A DNA stretch of 64,000 bases from Iningainema tapete BLCC-T55 (GCF_014698965.1 NZ_JACXAE010000118.1:186001-250000), one strand, 5' to 3'. Positions 42,591 to 51,590 are shown, counted from the first letter of the stretch. Program-made: numbers and translations. Notes: generated from the sequence alone by a model not told the origin.

Positions 42591-42696
42591 CTTCTATCTG
42601 CTTGCGCTCTGTAATATCTCTAATTGCTACTATCCGCATTTGCTTACCTTTATAGAAAATAATTTTACTTTGAATTTCCACATTCAAATTAGAACA
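42591..42696 (-). pseudogene. PAS-domain remnant of the same kinase gene
   Basis: Read on the minus strand, this piece codes for NVEIQSKIIFYKGKQMRIVA followed by IRDITERKQIE, the C-terminal end of a PAS domain. It then meets, in a different frame, the GAF fragment that begins the truncated kinase (RLVGVVCHEH). A deletion between PAS and GAF explains the junction. Upstream a stop closes the frame within a few codons. Confidence 0.65.
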
Positions 42697-42769
42697 GACC
42701 TAGAGAAAGATTGCCACTGGATTAAATTTTGCAACAATTATAGTAGACAGCTGTTGTGGAGGTGGAGCG

Positions 42770-43699
42770 ATGGTAAATAGCAACTTGAAAATTGTTTCTC
42801 TAATTCCTAGTGGAACAGAAATACTGGCGGCTTTAGGGTTGGATGGAGCGATTGTTGGACGATCGCATGAATGTGACTATCCTCCTTCCATTCTAGATCG
42901 TCCCGTTTGTACCCAAGCACGTTTAAACACAAATGCCTATAGCAGCGAAATTCATGATAAAGTTGATAACTTGTTGCAGTCTGCCTTAAGTATCTATCAA
43001 ATCAACACTGATGTTTTAGAGAAATTACAACCCACCCATATTGTCACTCAAGATCAGTGTGATGTGTGTGCTGTCAGCTTATCAGATGTAGAAAAGGCAG
43101 TTGCTACCCTCACTCACAGTTCACCAAAAATTATTTCCTTACAGCCCAACGTTCTTCAAGATGTTTGGGCTGATATCGAGCGAGTAGGCAACATCTTTGG
43201 AGTAAACTCGCTACAAGTAATAGAAAATTTAGAAGCCCGCGTCAAAATTATAGCACAAAAAACACAAGGACTCTCTCAAACCGAAGCTCTTCCTAAGGTT
43301 GCCTGCATTGAATGGACTGAACCTTTGATGGTTGCTGCTAATTGGATTCCCGAATTAGTCTCTTTAGCAGGAGGAGAGCCACTGTTTAGTATCACAGGTC
43401 AATCTTCTGCTACCTTAAAGTGGGAATCACTGGTTGCTGCAAATCCCGACATAATTGTCATTATGCCCTGCGGCTTTGATTTAAATCGTACACGTACTGA
43501 AGCGCAAATTTTCACCACACGTCCAGAGTGGGAACAACTACATGCTAGGCAAAGTGGTAGAGTTTACATTACTGATGGCAATTCCTACTTTAATCGCCCC
43601 GGTCCTCGACTAGTAGATTCCTTAGAAATTTTGGCAGAAATTTTACATCCAGAAATTTTCCAATATGGTTACAAGGGCAAAGCTTGGGATGTGTTGTAA
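42770..43699 (+). CDS. Cobalamin-type ABC substrate-binding protein (BtuF-like, no signal peptide)
   Basis: The 309-residue protein has the helical-backbone metal/cobalamin receptor fold: IVSLIPSGTEILAALGLDGAIVGRSHECDYP at the N-terminus, the linker helix region, EWTEPLMVAANWIPELVSLAGGEPL in the middle, and NPDIIVIMPCGFDL later. No signal peptide or lipobox is seen, so it is probably cytosolic, as in a cyanobacterial/plant group annotated cobalamin-binding. The start ATG 42770 has GGAGGTGGAG upstream. No permease or ATPase is adjacent. The CDVCAVS motif resembles a Cys pair for a metal or cofactor and may be functionally important. Confidence 0.83.
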   Translation: MVNSNLKIVSLIPSGTEILAALGLDGAIVGRSHECDYPPSILDRPVCTQARLNTNAYSSEIHDKVDNLLQSALSIYQINTDVLEKLQPTHIVTQDQCDVCAVSLSDVEKAVATLTHSSPKIISLQPNVLQDVWADIERVGNIFGVNSLQVIENLEARVKIIAQKTQGLSQTEALPKVACIEWTEPLMVAANWIPELVSLAGGEPLFSITGQSSATLKWESLVAANPDIIVIMPCGFDLNRTRTEAQIFTTRPEWEQLHARQSGRVYITDGNSYFNRPGPRLVDSLEILAEILHPEIFQYGYKGKAWDVL

Positions 43700-43703
43700 A
43701 TAA

Positions 43704-43731
43704 GGCAGAGGGCAGAGGGCAGAGGGCAGAA
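43704..43731. repeat. Heptamer short tandem repeat (GGCAGAG x4)
   Basis: Four 7-base units, GGCAGAG three times and then GGCAGAA, lie just after the cobalamin-binding-type gene. This is a second heptamer class besides the CAATTAA array before potB. Confidence 0.85.
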
Positions 43732-43769
43732 GGGGAATATTTGTGAATCAGATAGGTGTCTCCTGCCTT

Positions 43770-44057
43770 CTATCTTTTCTGTAACCATTCAATCAAAGGT
43801 CTTAAAGTTCCAGGCATTGCCGCCTCACTAACTGTAACAGAGTGTTCCTCTCCTTGATCTTCCACTGTCAAGGTATACTGAAAACGGTCAGGCTGGTTTG
43901 GTGGTGCTGTAATATTTGCTGGTAAATTATAGAAATTTGCGGCTTCTAATAACTGAGGTAGTTGCTTTGCTTCGCTCTCGGGCATAGTAGAAGTATCAAC
44001 AGTCTTACTTCTGCTTATACCAGCAAATCCACCTGTGCGTTCAAATGAAATCCGCAT
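43770..44057 (-). CDS. Emfourin, protealysin inhibitor family
   Basis: This 95-residue protein matches the emfourin type: MRISFERTGGFAGISRSKTV at the start, a central FYNLPANI and QPDRFQYTLTVEDQGEEHSV block, and TLRPLIEWLQKR at the end. Emfourins are cytosolic slow-binding inhibitors of protealysin-like M4 metalloproteases and are encoded next to the protease gene. Here the protease gene lies directly upstream on the same strand, 119 bases away, so the pair is conserved in order. No signal peptide is present, as expected for a protein that protects the producer's cytosol. Confidence 0.87.
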   Translation of the reverse strand: MRISFERTGGFAGISRSKTVDTSTMPESEAKQLPQLLEAANFYNLPANITAPPNQPDRFQYTLTVEDQGEEHSVTVSEAAMPGTLRPLIEWLQKR

Positions 44058-44176
44058 ACAGCTAAGCTCCGTTGTGCTACTTCAAAGTAGAAACACAAAT
44101 TTGGGAAAAGATTACCATCTTTCCCCACTATATCATTAAACAAACAACCTGTGCTCTTTCTTTTTACTTTTCACTT

Positions 44177-45247
44177 CTACAGCACTCCTACTTTCTGCCA
44201 AGCGTTTTGCACTGCTTTTTGTTCATTACTGGCTTCACCGTAGAGTTCTCCGGCAACTTTGATAGTTGTATTGGCAGCTTGTTGAAAATTAGCTCTCGAA
44301 CGTAGGCGATCGCGTAAAGTAATGTACCAAATTTTCCCAGCTTTTTCCCAAGCATAGCCCCCAATTTCTATAGCTGCTTGATAAAAGGCATTGTTGGCAA
44401 TACTCGAGTTTATATGTACTCCACCGTTATCTTTAATACCAGTGTAACGCTCTTTGTAGTTGGTAGGTTGAGGATCTTTACCTAATACCGGATCGTTGTA
44501 TGCGGTTCCGGGTGCTTTCATAGAGCGAATTCCCACCCCCTTAACCTTTGATGTAAATAGTCCTTCCCCAATAATCCAATCTGCCTGTTCTGCCGTCTGC
44601 TTTTTTACTCGCTGTTTTACTAGAGAACCAAAAACATCTGAGAAAGACTCATTCAATGCTCCTGATTCAGCAAAATATAATAAACCAGCTTCATACTGAG
44701 TTACCCCATGAGTTAACTCATGCGCAATTACATCAATCGATTTAGTGAAGCGTTGAAAAATTTCTCCGTCGCCATCACCATAAACCATCTGGCTACCATT
44801 CCAAAAGGCGTTGTCATACTTCGTACCGTAATGCACGGTAGATTCTAGACGCAACCCTTTATCATCAATAGAATTACGCTCGAACACCTCATAATAAAAA
44901 TCATAGGTAGCCCCAGCACTATCGTAAGATTCATTTACAGCATCGTCATTGCTAGGAGGAGATCCTTCTGTACGCACTATTGTACCTGGTAGTTGCTCAC
45001 CATTTTTAGCATCATAGATAGTGCGACGTTTTTCCCCAGGTTGAGGCATCACATCAATATTACCAACTGCTTGGCGTCTACCGCGAATTTGTGCGGAGAG
45101 ATTTAATGTGTGAAACGCCCATTCACGCTGAGTGGGAGTGCCATTTTCGGCAACATGCTCCAGCATATGAGGTGGGACAATACAACAAATTGGGCATCGG
45201 TGGAAGTTGTTGTTATACCCGACGGATTTTTTCTTTTTTCTTGCCAT
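44177..45247 (-). CDS. Protealysin-like M4 metalloprotease
   Basis: This 356-residue M4 (thermolysin-like) zinc protease has HELTH at 176-180, the third ligand Glu at 200 in LNESFSD, and the catalytic His in GGVHINSSIANN. It lacks a signal peptide and a long prodomain; instead residues 18-50 contain CPICCIVPPHMLEHVAENG, the short protealysin-type propeptide whose PPxxL/Cys region blocks the active site until removal. Protealysins are cytosolic proteins that leave the cell without a classical signal and act in invasion or competition in other bacteria. The emfourin gene follows on the same strand. A role in this cyanobacterium is unknown. Confidence 0.9.
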   Translation of the reverse strand: MARKKKKSVGYNNNFHRCPICCIVPPHMLEHVAENGTPTQREWAFHTLNLSAQIRGRRQAVGNIDVMPQPGEKRRTIYDAKNGEQLPGTIVRTEGSPPSNDDAVNESYDSAGATYDFYYEVFERNSIDDKGLRLESTVHYGTKYDNAFWNGSQMVYGDGDGEIFQRFTKSIDVIAHELTHGVTQYEAGLLYFAESGALNESFSDVFGSLVKQRVKKQTAEQADWIIGEGLFTSKVKGVGIRSMKAPGTAYNDPVLGKDPQPTNYKERYTGIKDNGGVHINSSIANNAFYQAAIEIGGYAWEKAGKIWYITLRDRLRSRANFQQAANTTIKVAGELYGEASNEQKAVQNAWQKVGVL

Positions 45248-45334
45248 TCAACAATTTTCCTTTTTTGCTCAGCCTTTGTTATTTATACTCCTTTTTGGAA
45301 ATGTATTAGTACGCACGCCTGCACAGAGAACTCA

Positions 45335-45368
45335 AGATCCCCGACAACTTCTGCGAAGTTGGGGATCT
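45335..45368. repeat. Palindromic repeat, GATCCCCGAC family
   Basis: AGATCCCCGACAACTTC-TGC-GAAGTTGGGGATCT is a hairpin of the same family as 57211-57242 and 61948-61984. It lies between the divergent protease and MoaD/ThiS genes. Confidence 0.8.
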
Positions 45369-45440
45369 GTTCAAAGTGGTGATAATTTTTTAACATATTT
45401 GTAGACCTCACTATTAGTGTGGTTGTGTGTTTTGATTTCT

Positions 45441-45467
45441 CCCCGTTACAATTACGGGGTTTTTTTT
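45441..45467 (+). terminator. Rho-independent terminator upstream of MoaD/ThiS gene
   Basis: CCCCGT-TACAATT-ACGGGG is followed by eight Ts, a textbook intrinsic terminator on the plus strand. No coding gene precedes it on that strand: the nearest gene upstream is the leftward protease. It ends 41 bases before the MoaD/ThiS start, so it may end a small RNA or act as an attenuator for that gene. Confidence 0.8.
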
Positions 45468-45508
45468 GCGCTAGACTTACTTGTGCTTCCCCCTAATCCC
45501 ACTCTGTA

Positions 45509-45769
45509 ATGTCTAATCCCTTTATTACCGTCACCGTTAAGCTGTTCGCTGCTTATCAAGAAGCTTATGGAGTATCAGAATTAGTACTGGAATTTCCTCA
45601 AGATACACCAGTTGTCGCTGTGCGCGATCGCTTAATTGCCGAACATCCTCAACTTGCCCAATGGCGAGATGTGACAAGGTTTGGCATTAATTTACAATTC
45701 GTGGAACCAGATGCGATTTTACTTGATGGTGATGAGGTGGTGCTAATTCCTCCTGTTAGCGGTGGATGA
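45509..45769 (+). CDS. MoaD/ThiS family sulfur-carrier protein
   Basis: This 86-residue ubiquitin-fold protein ends in Gly-Gly (VLIPPVSGG), the tail that is adenylylated and converted to a thiocarboxylate. The sequence ITVTVKLFAAYQEAYG and the block DGDEVVLIPPVSGG resemble MoaD (molybdopterin synthase small subunit) more than ThiS. It could supply sulfur for molybdopterin or for another sulfur-transfer pathway. No other moa or thi gene lies in the window. A strong terminator just upstream suggests separate or attenuated transcription. Confidence 0.85.
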   Translation: MSNPFITVTVKLFAAYQEAYGVSELVLEFPQDTPVVAVRDRLIAEHPQLAQWRDVTRFGINLQFVEPDAILLDGDEVVLIPPVSGG

Positions 45770-45812
45770 ATATAATTTTTGGTTGTGGGAAAGACGCCCC
45801 ACCAGGGCGTCT

Positions 45813-46278
45813 CTACTTCACTTTTCCTCGGAAGCGCACAAATCCGTAGGAGCCGATTGGTGTACCAGAATTAGTGGCGTTGGGTAAATCACCTAAGTTT
45901 ACAACTACAGCACCATTGGTATTTGAACCACTACAGTTAATTTGCGGATAGACAATTTTAGGATCTACCCCTGGGGGGAAGTATTGACCAAAATCGTCGT
46001 CTTTACTATTACTGAGAGATACTGAGTTACCGTTATGACTGAGGACAATACCTCTGTCTGCTCCTGGTAAACTGCCGGATGCTGGAGGAATACTGTTGAA
46101 AGCGGTGGGGATGAAGGTAAGCACTGGGAATTACAGTAATTGAGGTTTGCTCATCATCATCAGTTTTACTAGGATCGTTGCCTGTATTAATTTTGTCATC
46201 GGCATTTTGCAAGAAGAAATTACCAACACTGGGTGGGTTAGTAGTCGCTTGTGCAGAATCAGCATCATCGAAAAACAT
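45813..46278 (-). pseudogene. Frameshifted C-terminal fragment of a secreted DUF11/repeat-type protein
   Basis: From ATG 46278 the frame gives MFFDDADSAQATTNPPSVGN and DDKINTGNDPSKTDDDEQTS, then ITVIPSAY. Between about 46105 and 46125 the coding sense moves to another frame: LTFIPTAFNSIPPASGSLPG, ADRGIVLSHNG, FVRFRGKVK at the end. Together they read as the C-terminal domain of a large Asp/Asn-rich surface or secreted protein of the type found in cyanobacteria. The N-terminal bulk is missing and a frameshift breaks the rest, so it is not functional. Confidence 0.65.
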
Positions 46279-47112
46279 TATGTTATTCTAAATCAGTAGA
46301 TATGCTGAAGTACTCAATTCGATTATTACTTAATTATCTGAAGTATTGGGAAATACCCGTATTAATTTAAATCATCCCGCATTTATGCAACGCCCTTTTG
46401 TGGGTACTGCCCACCTAGCCCGTGTATTGATGACTCATAAAATTTTAATTCAGACGATAATTCCTCATCTTTTTCCTCTGCGTTCTCTGTGCCTCGGCGG
46501 TTTAAAAGTAATTTATTTAACCTCCGAGACGCAGAGTACGCAGAGATAAGAGGTGAAAGACCTATTGATTTCCTAAAGTTTTTATCCACAAAGACGCGGG
46601 CTAGCACTGCCCACCCTACGTTGATTTCACTTGAGATGATGAGATTCACAAAAACTTTATATTCTTATTTGCGGATAGAATAAATCTTGGAAGAAAGACT
46701 TGTAGTGAGCGAAAAACGCTTAGTTATTCAATATACCCAAATCTCATCAAAAAAAAATCTACATCTTTGGGGAACTTCGAGTGTCAGCTCAAGTCTTCCT
46801 TTAGGGTGTTACTAATTCACGCAATTTGCACTATATGCCCAAACATTGCTGTTCTATGGACAAACAGGAAAAACACTGAAGTACAAATGTAGCAATTGGA
46901 AACCCGGTTATCTACCGTTTTTGCAAGTTATTGCTATAACTTATACTCATAAATACCGTAATTTTCTGGTATAACAAGGAGTTAGTTATTGGTCTAGATA
47001 AAAATTTATTGATATAACTTTGCAAAACTTTCCGCAATTGCCCCCAGGACGGTTGTATATATAGTGTGTAATGTTTAACTAAGGAACGAGTAGTGCGCAC
47101 ATTTATTCAAAA
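46279..47112. other. Long intergenic region with dispersed repeats, 834 bases
   Basis: A pair of opposed CCTCTGCGTTCTCTG / CGCAGAGTACGCAGAG elements (about 46476-46550) and GTGGGTACTGCCCACC-like sequences (46400-46415 and about 46600) are intergenic repeats. Open frames crossing them are made of repeat sequence and are not called. The right part is AT-rich; GTATATATAGTGTGTAATG near 47055 looks like the promoter of the small ORF at 47113. Confidence 0.5.
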
Positions 47113-47337
47113 ATGTCAACTACTACAGCAACTCCAATATCACATTTTCCTTCTAGTATGACTTCAGAACAACACAAAATTAAATTTCCCCTCTGGCAAT
47201 ATCTGAACCAACCTATATTTAGTCACCAGACTCAACTGGTTTTGAATCCCCGTCGCTTTGCACGTCTTTACAGAGTATCTCTTCTTCAACGGTGCTGGAC
47301 TAAGGAATGTGATGCTAAAGGTCCTTTTCACACCTGA
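47113..47337 (+). CDS. Small hypothetical protein (74 aa)
   Basis: This frame encodes 74 residues, with a Thr/Ser-rich start, a block FPLWQYLNQPIFSHQ, and a basic C-terminus NPRRFARLYRVSLLQRCW. Support for a real gene comes from its surroundings: a TATATATAG promoter-like box about 55 bases upstream and an intrinsic terminator 32 bases past the stop (47369-47396). There is no clear ribosome-binding site, so the transcript might instead be a small RNA. I do not recognise a family. Confidence 0.45.
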   Translation: MSTTTATPISHFPSSMTSEQHKIKFPLWQYLNQPIFSHQTQLVLNPRRFARLYRVSLLQRCWTKECDAKGPFHT

Positions 47338-47366
47338 ATATTATTTTTACATATATTGACGACGGA

Positions 47367-48644
47367 TTAAGCCTCGTCAAGAGAACGGGGCTTTTTACCG
47401 TCAAGTAATGTGCTGACAGTCATATCCCCCATGACATTTATTGCAGTACGACAGCGATCTAAAAACCAATCCACAGTCACCAATACAGCAATGTACTGTG
47501 TGGGTAAGCCTACGGAAGTAAATACCAGAGTCATGGTTACTAATCCGGCGTTGGGAATATTCGCTGCTCCTACAGAAGCAAAAATCGAGGTAAGGATGAC
47601 AATAAACTGCTGTCCCAAATTTAGGTTTTGTCCCAACACTTGGGAAATAAATAATGCAGACATTGCTTCATATAATGCAGTGCCATCGTTGTTGAAATTT
47701 GCCCCAACTAATGCCCCTAAAGCAGCAGAAGATTCCCGCAAGCCAATTTTTTCTTGCAAAACCTCAAAAGTGACGGGCATTGTTGCTGCAGAAGATGAAG
47801 TGGAAAAAGCTGTCAGAAAAGCATCTGCACCACCCTGCAAAAAGTTTAATGGTTTCACCCAAGAACCGATTTTAACTCTGGTGAGATAGTAGCATGCTTG
47901 TAGTACTAATGCTAGCAGTACTGCCAAGATGAAGGCGAAGAGTGATTTGAATGGTGCAAAGCCTTGTAAAGCAACAGTTTTAGAGACAATGCCAAAAACT
48001 GCCAAGGGTACTAAAATAATTACCCAGTTGAGAATACGAGTTACAGCTTCAAACAAAATTCCAATTACATCTTCAATTGGTTGGAATCCTGTTTTGCCTT
48101 GGGCAACTTGCTCTGATTTAATTGCTCGGAGGACAATGCCGAAGCTGAGGGCAAGAACTATCAGCTGAATGACGTTATTATCTACTAGGGGTTTGAGGAC
48201 TGCTTCTGGTACTGCGTCTCTGATGAGTGACCAAGGGTCAAGATTTTGATTGGCTGCTTGTGTACTTCCTGGATCTGCTAAACTTCCCCAAGTACCTGGA
48301 CGCAAAATGTTGGCGACGAAAAGTCCTATGAAGATGGCTACCAGAGTGTTTGTCACTAGCAGTACTGCTAAACGTCTTCCTGCTGTTCCTGGAATGTTGG
48401 TAGTCAAGAAGGTATGCAGCACTGCGACTAAAATTAGTGGGGTAGCTAGGGCGCGGAGTGCCTTGAGTACCATTTCGGCAGGAATTGCCAAGTTATTAAT
48501 CAAAGCTTTATTGGCTGGGTTGGGATTACCTGCACCCAGTGCAATTCCTATTGCTATGGCAATAATTAGGGCAATGACGATTTGCAGCGTCAGCGGGATA
48601 CGTTGCCATAGAGGACGGGTTTGATCTGTTTGGGTTTCGTTCAT
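47367..48644 (-). CDS. Dicarboxylate/amino acid:cation symporter (DAACS family)
   Basis: This 425-residue membrane protein belongs to the GltP/DctA/glutamate-transporter family. Diagnostic parts are the serine-rich re-entrant loop TAFSTSSSAATMPVTFEVL, and the second loop with GANFNNDGTALYEAMSALFI (the NxDGT substrate motif). The late block GAANIPNAGLVTMTLVFTSVGLP and DWFLDRCRTAINVMGD with the substrate-contacting Arg near the C-terminus agree. It takes up glutamate, aspartate or C4-dicarboxylates with Na+ or H+. It stands alone on its strand; its 3' end shares a terminator with the convergent small ORF. Confidence 0.93.
   Translation of the reverse strand: MNETQTDQTRPLWQRIPLTLQIVIALIIAIAIGIALGAGNPNPANKALINNLAIPAEMVLKALRALATPLILVAVLHTFLTTNIPGTAGRRLAVLLVTNTLVAIFIGLFVANILRPGTWGSLADPGSTQAANQNLDPWSLIRDAVPEAVLKPLVDNNVIQLIVLALSFGIVLRAIKSEQVAQGKTGFQPIEDVIGILFEAVTRILNWVIILVPLAVFGIVSKTVALQGFAPFKSLFAFILAVLLALVLQACYYLTRVKIGSWVKPLNFLQGGADAFLTAFSTSSSAATMPVTFEVLQEKIGLRESSAALGALVGANFNNDGTALYEAMSALFISQVLGQNLNLGQQFIVILTSIFASVGAANIPNAGLVTMTLVFTSVGLPTQYIAVLVTVDWFLDRCRTAINVMGDMTVSTLLDGKKPRSLDEA
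47369..47396 (+). terminator. Rho-independent terminator after the 74-residue ORF
   Basis: AAGCCTCGT-CAAGAGA-ACGGGGCTT followed by TTT forms a 9-base-pair stem (one G-T pair) with a T-run on the plus strand. It overlaps the last codons of the convergent symporter gene. Confidence 0.75.
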
Positions 48645-48783
48645 TGCTGGATGCGGATGGGGCGATGTATTTATTAAACATCACTTTGGGTGTTTAAGAT
48701 TTCGGACAAGGTAATCGCAATCAAGACAAACTGCGTTATTGTGGTAAACGTTTCTGTTGAGTGAGAGCACCTTTGAGACATAT

Positions 48784-51414
48784 ATGTCCTTTGTACCCCT
48801 ACATATCCACAGTGATTACAGTCTACTTGATGGTGCTAGTCAACTGCCAGATTTGGTTGACAGAGCAATTGACTTGGGCATCAAGGCGATCGCCCTCACC
48901 GATCATGGTGTGATGTATGGTGCGATCGAACTGATCAAAATCTGCCGGAGTAAGAATGTTAAGCCAATTATTGGCAATGAAATGTATATAATTAACGGCG
49001 ATATCACCAAACAAGAACGCCGTCCTCGCTATCACCAAGTTGTCTTAGCTAAAAACACCAAAGGTTATAAAAATTTAGTAAAAATAACTACAACATCTCA
49101 CTTAGAAGGAGTGCAGGGTAAAGGCATTTTTTCCCGTCCTTGCATTAACAAAGACTTATTAAAAGAATATCATGAAGATTTGATTGTTACCAGTGCTTGT
49201 TTGGGCGGAGAAATTCCCCAAGCAATTCTTAGTGGTAGACCAGATGCTGCGCGGAAAGTGGCACAATGGTATAAAGAAGTTTTTGGCGATGATTATTATT
49301 TAGAAATTCAAGATCATGGCTCTCCTGAAGATCGCATTGTCAATGTAGAAATTGTCAAAATTGCGCGGGAGTTGGGGATTAAATTTATAGCGACAAACGA
49401 TTCTCATTTTATTTCTTGTTACGATGTTGAAGCACATGACGCTTTGTTGTGTATTCAAACAGGGAAATTGATTGCCGAAGACAATCGGATGCGTTATAGC
49501 GGTACAGAGTATCTCAAGTCAGCTGAAGAAATGAAGCAGCTATTTCGAGATCACTTGCCGGATGATGTCATAGAAGAAGCGATCGCCACTACGGTAGAAA
49601 TAGCAGATAAAGTAGAGCCTTACCAAATCATGGGTGAGCCGCGCATCCCCAACTATCCTATTCCATCAGGTCACACTGCTAACACTTACGTAGAAGAAGT
49701 AGCTTGGCAAGGACTTTTAGAAAGATTAAATCGTAAATCCCGCAACGAAGTCGATCCCACATACAAAGAAAGACTGGAATATGAACTAAAAATGATTCAA
49801 CACATGGGGTTTTCCACCTACTTTTTAGTTGTGTGGGACTACATCAAATTTGCCAGAGATCATAAAATTCCAGTTGGACCAGGTAGAGGTTCAGCAGCGG
49901 GGTCATTAGTAGCTTATACTATGCACATTACTAATATTGACCCCGTTCATCATGGGCTGCTATTTGAGAGATTTCTAAACCCAGAACGAAAATCCATGCC
50001 TGATATTGATACAGATTTCTGTATCGAACAGCGAGATCAAGTCATTGATTATGTAACTCAAAAATACGGCAAAGAAAGAGTTGCACAAATCATTACCTTT
50101 AACCGCTTAACTTCTAAAGCAGTGTTAAAAGATGTTGCCAGAGTGTTAAATATTCCCTATGGGGAAGCAGACAAAATGGCAAAGTTAATTCCAGTGTCGC
50201 GAGGTAAACCAACTCCTCTCAAAGAAATGATTTCTGATAAAACGCCAGAAGCAGAGTTTAAAGAAAAATATGACAATGATCCTCGCGTTCGTCACTGGAT
50301 TGACATGGCTATCCGCATCGAAGGAACTAACAAAACCTTTGGTGTTCACGCAGCAGGTGTGGTAATTTCTGCCGAGCCATTAGATGAAATTGTTCCACTA
50401 CAAAGAAACAACGATGGTTCTGTAATTACCCAATACTACATGGAAGACTTGGAAGCATTGGGTTTGTTAAAAATGGATTTTCTCGGCTTAAGAAACCTGA
50501 CAATGATTGAGAAAACCATTGATTTGATTGAGGAAACTAAAGGATTTAGAATTGACCCCTACGAGATAACTAACCAAGAAAGAAAAGCACAAAGAATATT
50601 AGCTAAAGGTGAGTTTAACACCTTACCCAAAGATGTCAAGAAAACGTATGAACTTTTAGAAGCAGGTAAATTAGAAGGAGTCTTTCAATTAGAATCTTCG
50701 GGAATGCGTCAGATAGTAAGTGATTTGAAGCCTTCCAATATAGAGGATATATCTTCAATTCTTGCACTTTATCGACCAGGACCATTAGATGCAGGATTAA
50801 TTCCTAAGTTCATTAATCGTAAACACGGGAGAGAAAAGATAGAATATGAACACTCTATTCTCGAACCAGTTTTAGATGAAACCTACGGAATTATGGTTTA
50901 TCAAGAGCAAATCATGAAAATTGCTCAAGATTTAGCTGGATATTCTCTAGGACAAGCTGATTTGCTGCGCCGTGCAATGGGTAAAAAGAAAGTAGCTGAG
51001 ATGCAAAAACAGCGTGAGAAATTTGTGGATGGCGCGGCAAAAAATGGAGTGAAAAAGCAAATAGCTGAAGAGTTATTCGAGCAAATGTTGAATTTTGCTG
51101 AATATTGTTTAAGTTACGACACTGAAGTTTTGACAGTAGAATATGGCTTTTTACCAATTGGGGAAATTGTGGAGAAAGGCATTGAATGCAGCGTGTATAC
51201 TGTTGATAGTAATGGGAATGTTTACACTCAACCTGTTGTACAGTGGCACGATCGCGGTCAACAAGAAGTTTTTGAATATTGTTTGGAGGATGGTTCGACT
51301 ATTCGGGCAACCAAAGACCATAAATTTATGACTACTGATGGGCAAATGTTACCAATTGATGAAATTTTTGCACGGGGATTGGATTTATTGCGCGTTGAGG
51401 GTTTGCCGGAATAA
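48784..51414 (+). CDS. dnaE: DNA polymerase III alpha subunit, N-terminal half with split intein (DnaE-N)
   Basis: The 876-residue protein is the N-terminal half of the replicative polymerase. It has the PHP domain ([15 protein letters not shown] at the start), the palm active site in [14 protein letters not shown], and the fingers region up to NFAEY. The last 102 residues are the N-half of the DnaE split intein, starting at Cys (codon 51106). The C-half of the intein and polymerase is encoded elsewhere; the two products join by protein trans-splicing. ATG 48784 ([13 protein letters not shown]) is chosen over an in-frame start nine codons upstream, matching known DnaE-N starts. This gene split is characteristic of cyanobacteria. 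Confidence 0.96.
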   Translation: MSFVPLHIHSDYSLLDGASQLPDLVDRAIDLGIKAIALTDHGVMYGAIELIKICRSKNVKPIIGNEMYIINGDITKQERRPRYHQVVLAKNTKGYKNLVKITTTSHLEGVQGKGIFSRPCINKDLLKEYHEDLIVTSACLGGEIPQAILSGRPDAARKVAQWYKEVFGDDYYLEIQDHGSPEDRIVNVEIVKIARELGIKFIATNDSHFISCYDVEAHDALLCIQTGKLIAEDNRMRYSGTEYLKSAEEMKQLFRDHLPDDVIEEAIATTVEIADKVEPYQIMGEPRIPNYPIPSGHTANTYVEEVAWQGLLERLNRKSRNEVDPTYKERLEYELKMIQHMGFSTYFLVVWDYIKFARDHKIPVGPGRGSAAGSLVAYTMHITNIDPVHHGLLFERFLNPERKSMPDIDTDFCIEQRDQVIDYVTQKYGKERVAQIITFNRLTSKAVLKDVARVLNIPYGEADKMAKLIPVSRGKPTPLKEMISDKTPEAEFKEKYDNDPRVRHWIDMAIRIEGTNKTFGVHAAGVVISAEPLDEIVPLQRNNDGSVITQYYMEDLEALGLLKMDFLGLRNLTMIEKTIDLIEETKGFRIDPYEITNQERKAQRILAKGEFNTLPKDVKKTYELLEAGKLEGVFQLESSGMRQIVSDLKPSNIEDISSILALYRPGPLDAGLIPKFINRKHGREKIEYEHSILEPVLDETYGIMVYQEQIMKIAQDLAGYSLGQADLLRRAMGKKKVAEMQKQREKFVDGAAKNGVKKQIAEELFEQMLNFAEYCLSYDTEVLTVEYGFLPIGEIVEKGIECSVYTVDSNGNVYTQPVVQWHDRGQQEVFEYCLEDGSTIRATKDHKFMTTDGQMLPIDEIFARGLDLLRVEGLPE
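51106..51411 (+). other. N-terminal half of the DnaE split intein (102 aa)
   Basis: The segment starts with [14 protein letters not shown] (the splicing Cys1), contains the block B region [16 protein letters not shown] with the catalytic Thr/His pair, and ends RVEGLPE. It is close in sequence to the Nostoc punctiforme DnaE intein. Residues Lys70, Met75 and Met81, known accelerator positions of ultrafast split inteins, are all present, so fast splicing is expected. Confidence 0.95.
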
Positions 51415-51443
51415 GCATTCAGATTAAAAGGTTTCGTTGCCAT

Positions 51444-51590
51444 ACCGCCTGGGAATCAATTCCCAGGCTCATAGCTAAAGTCCTCTTTAGAGGACTAAAA
51501 AAATATTACAATCCACTTTTTCCTCGTCCCTCGTCCCTCGTTCCCAGCCTCTTGCTGGGAATGCTTACAGTGAGGCAGAGCCTCACATTA
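51444..51590. repeat. Cluster of hairpin repeats downstream of dnaE-N
   Basis: Palindromes CTGGGAATCAATTCCCAG, GTCCTCTTTAGAGGAC and TTCCCAGC-CTCTT-GCTGGGAA, and GAGGCAGAGCCTC, follow one another. They resemble the hairpin repeats after putA (36270-36318). One of them may end the dnaE transcript. Confidence 0.75.

Noticed and set aside
46383-46683. Overlapping open frames on both strands near 46.5 kb
   Set aside because: They are translations of opposed CCTCTGCGTTCTCTG-type intergenic repeats, not genes.
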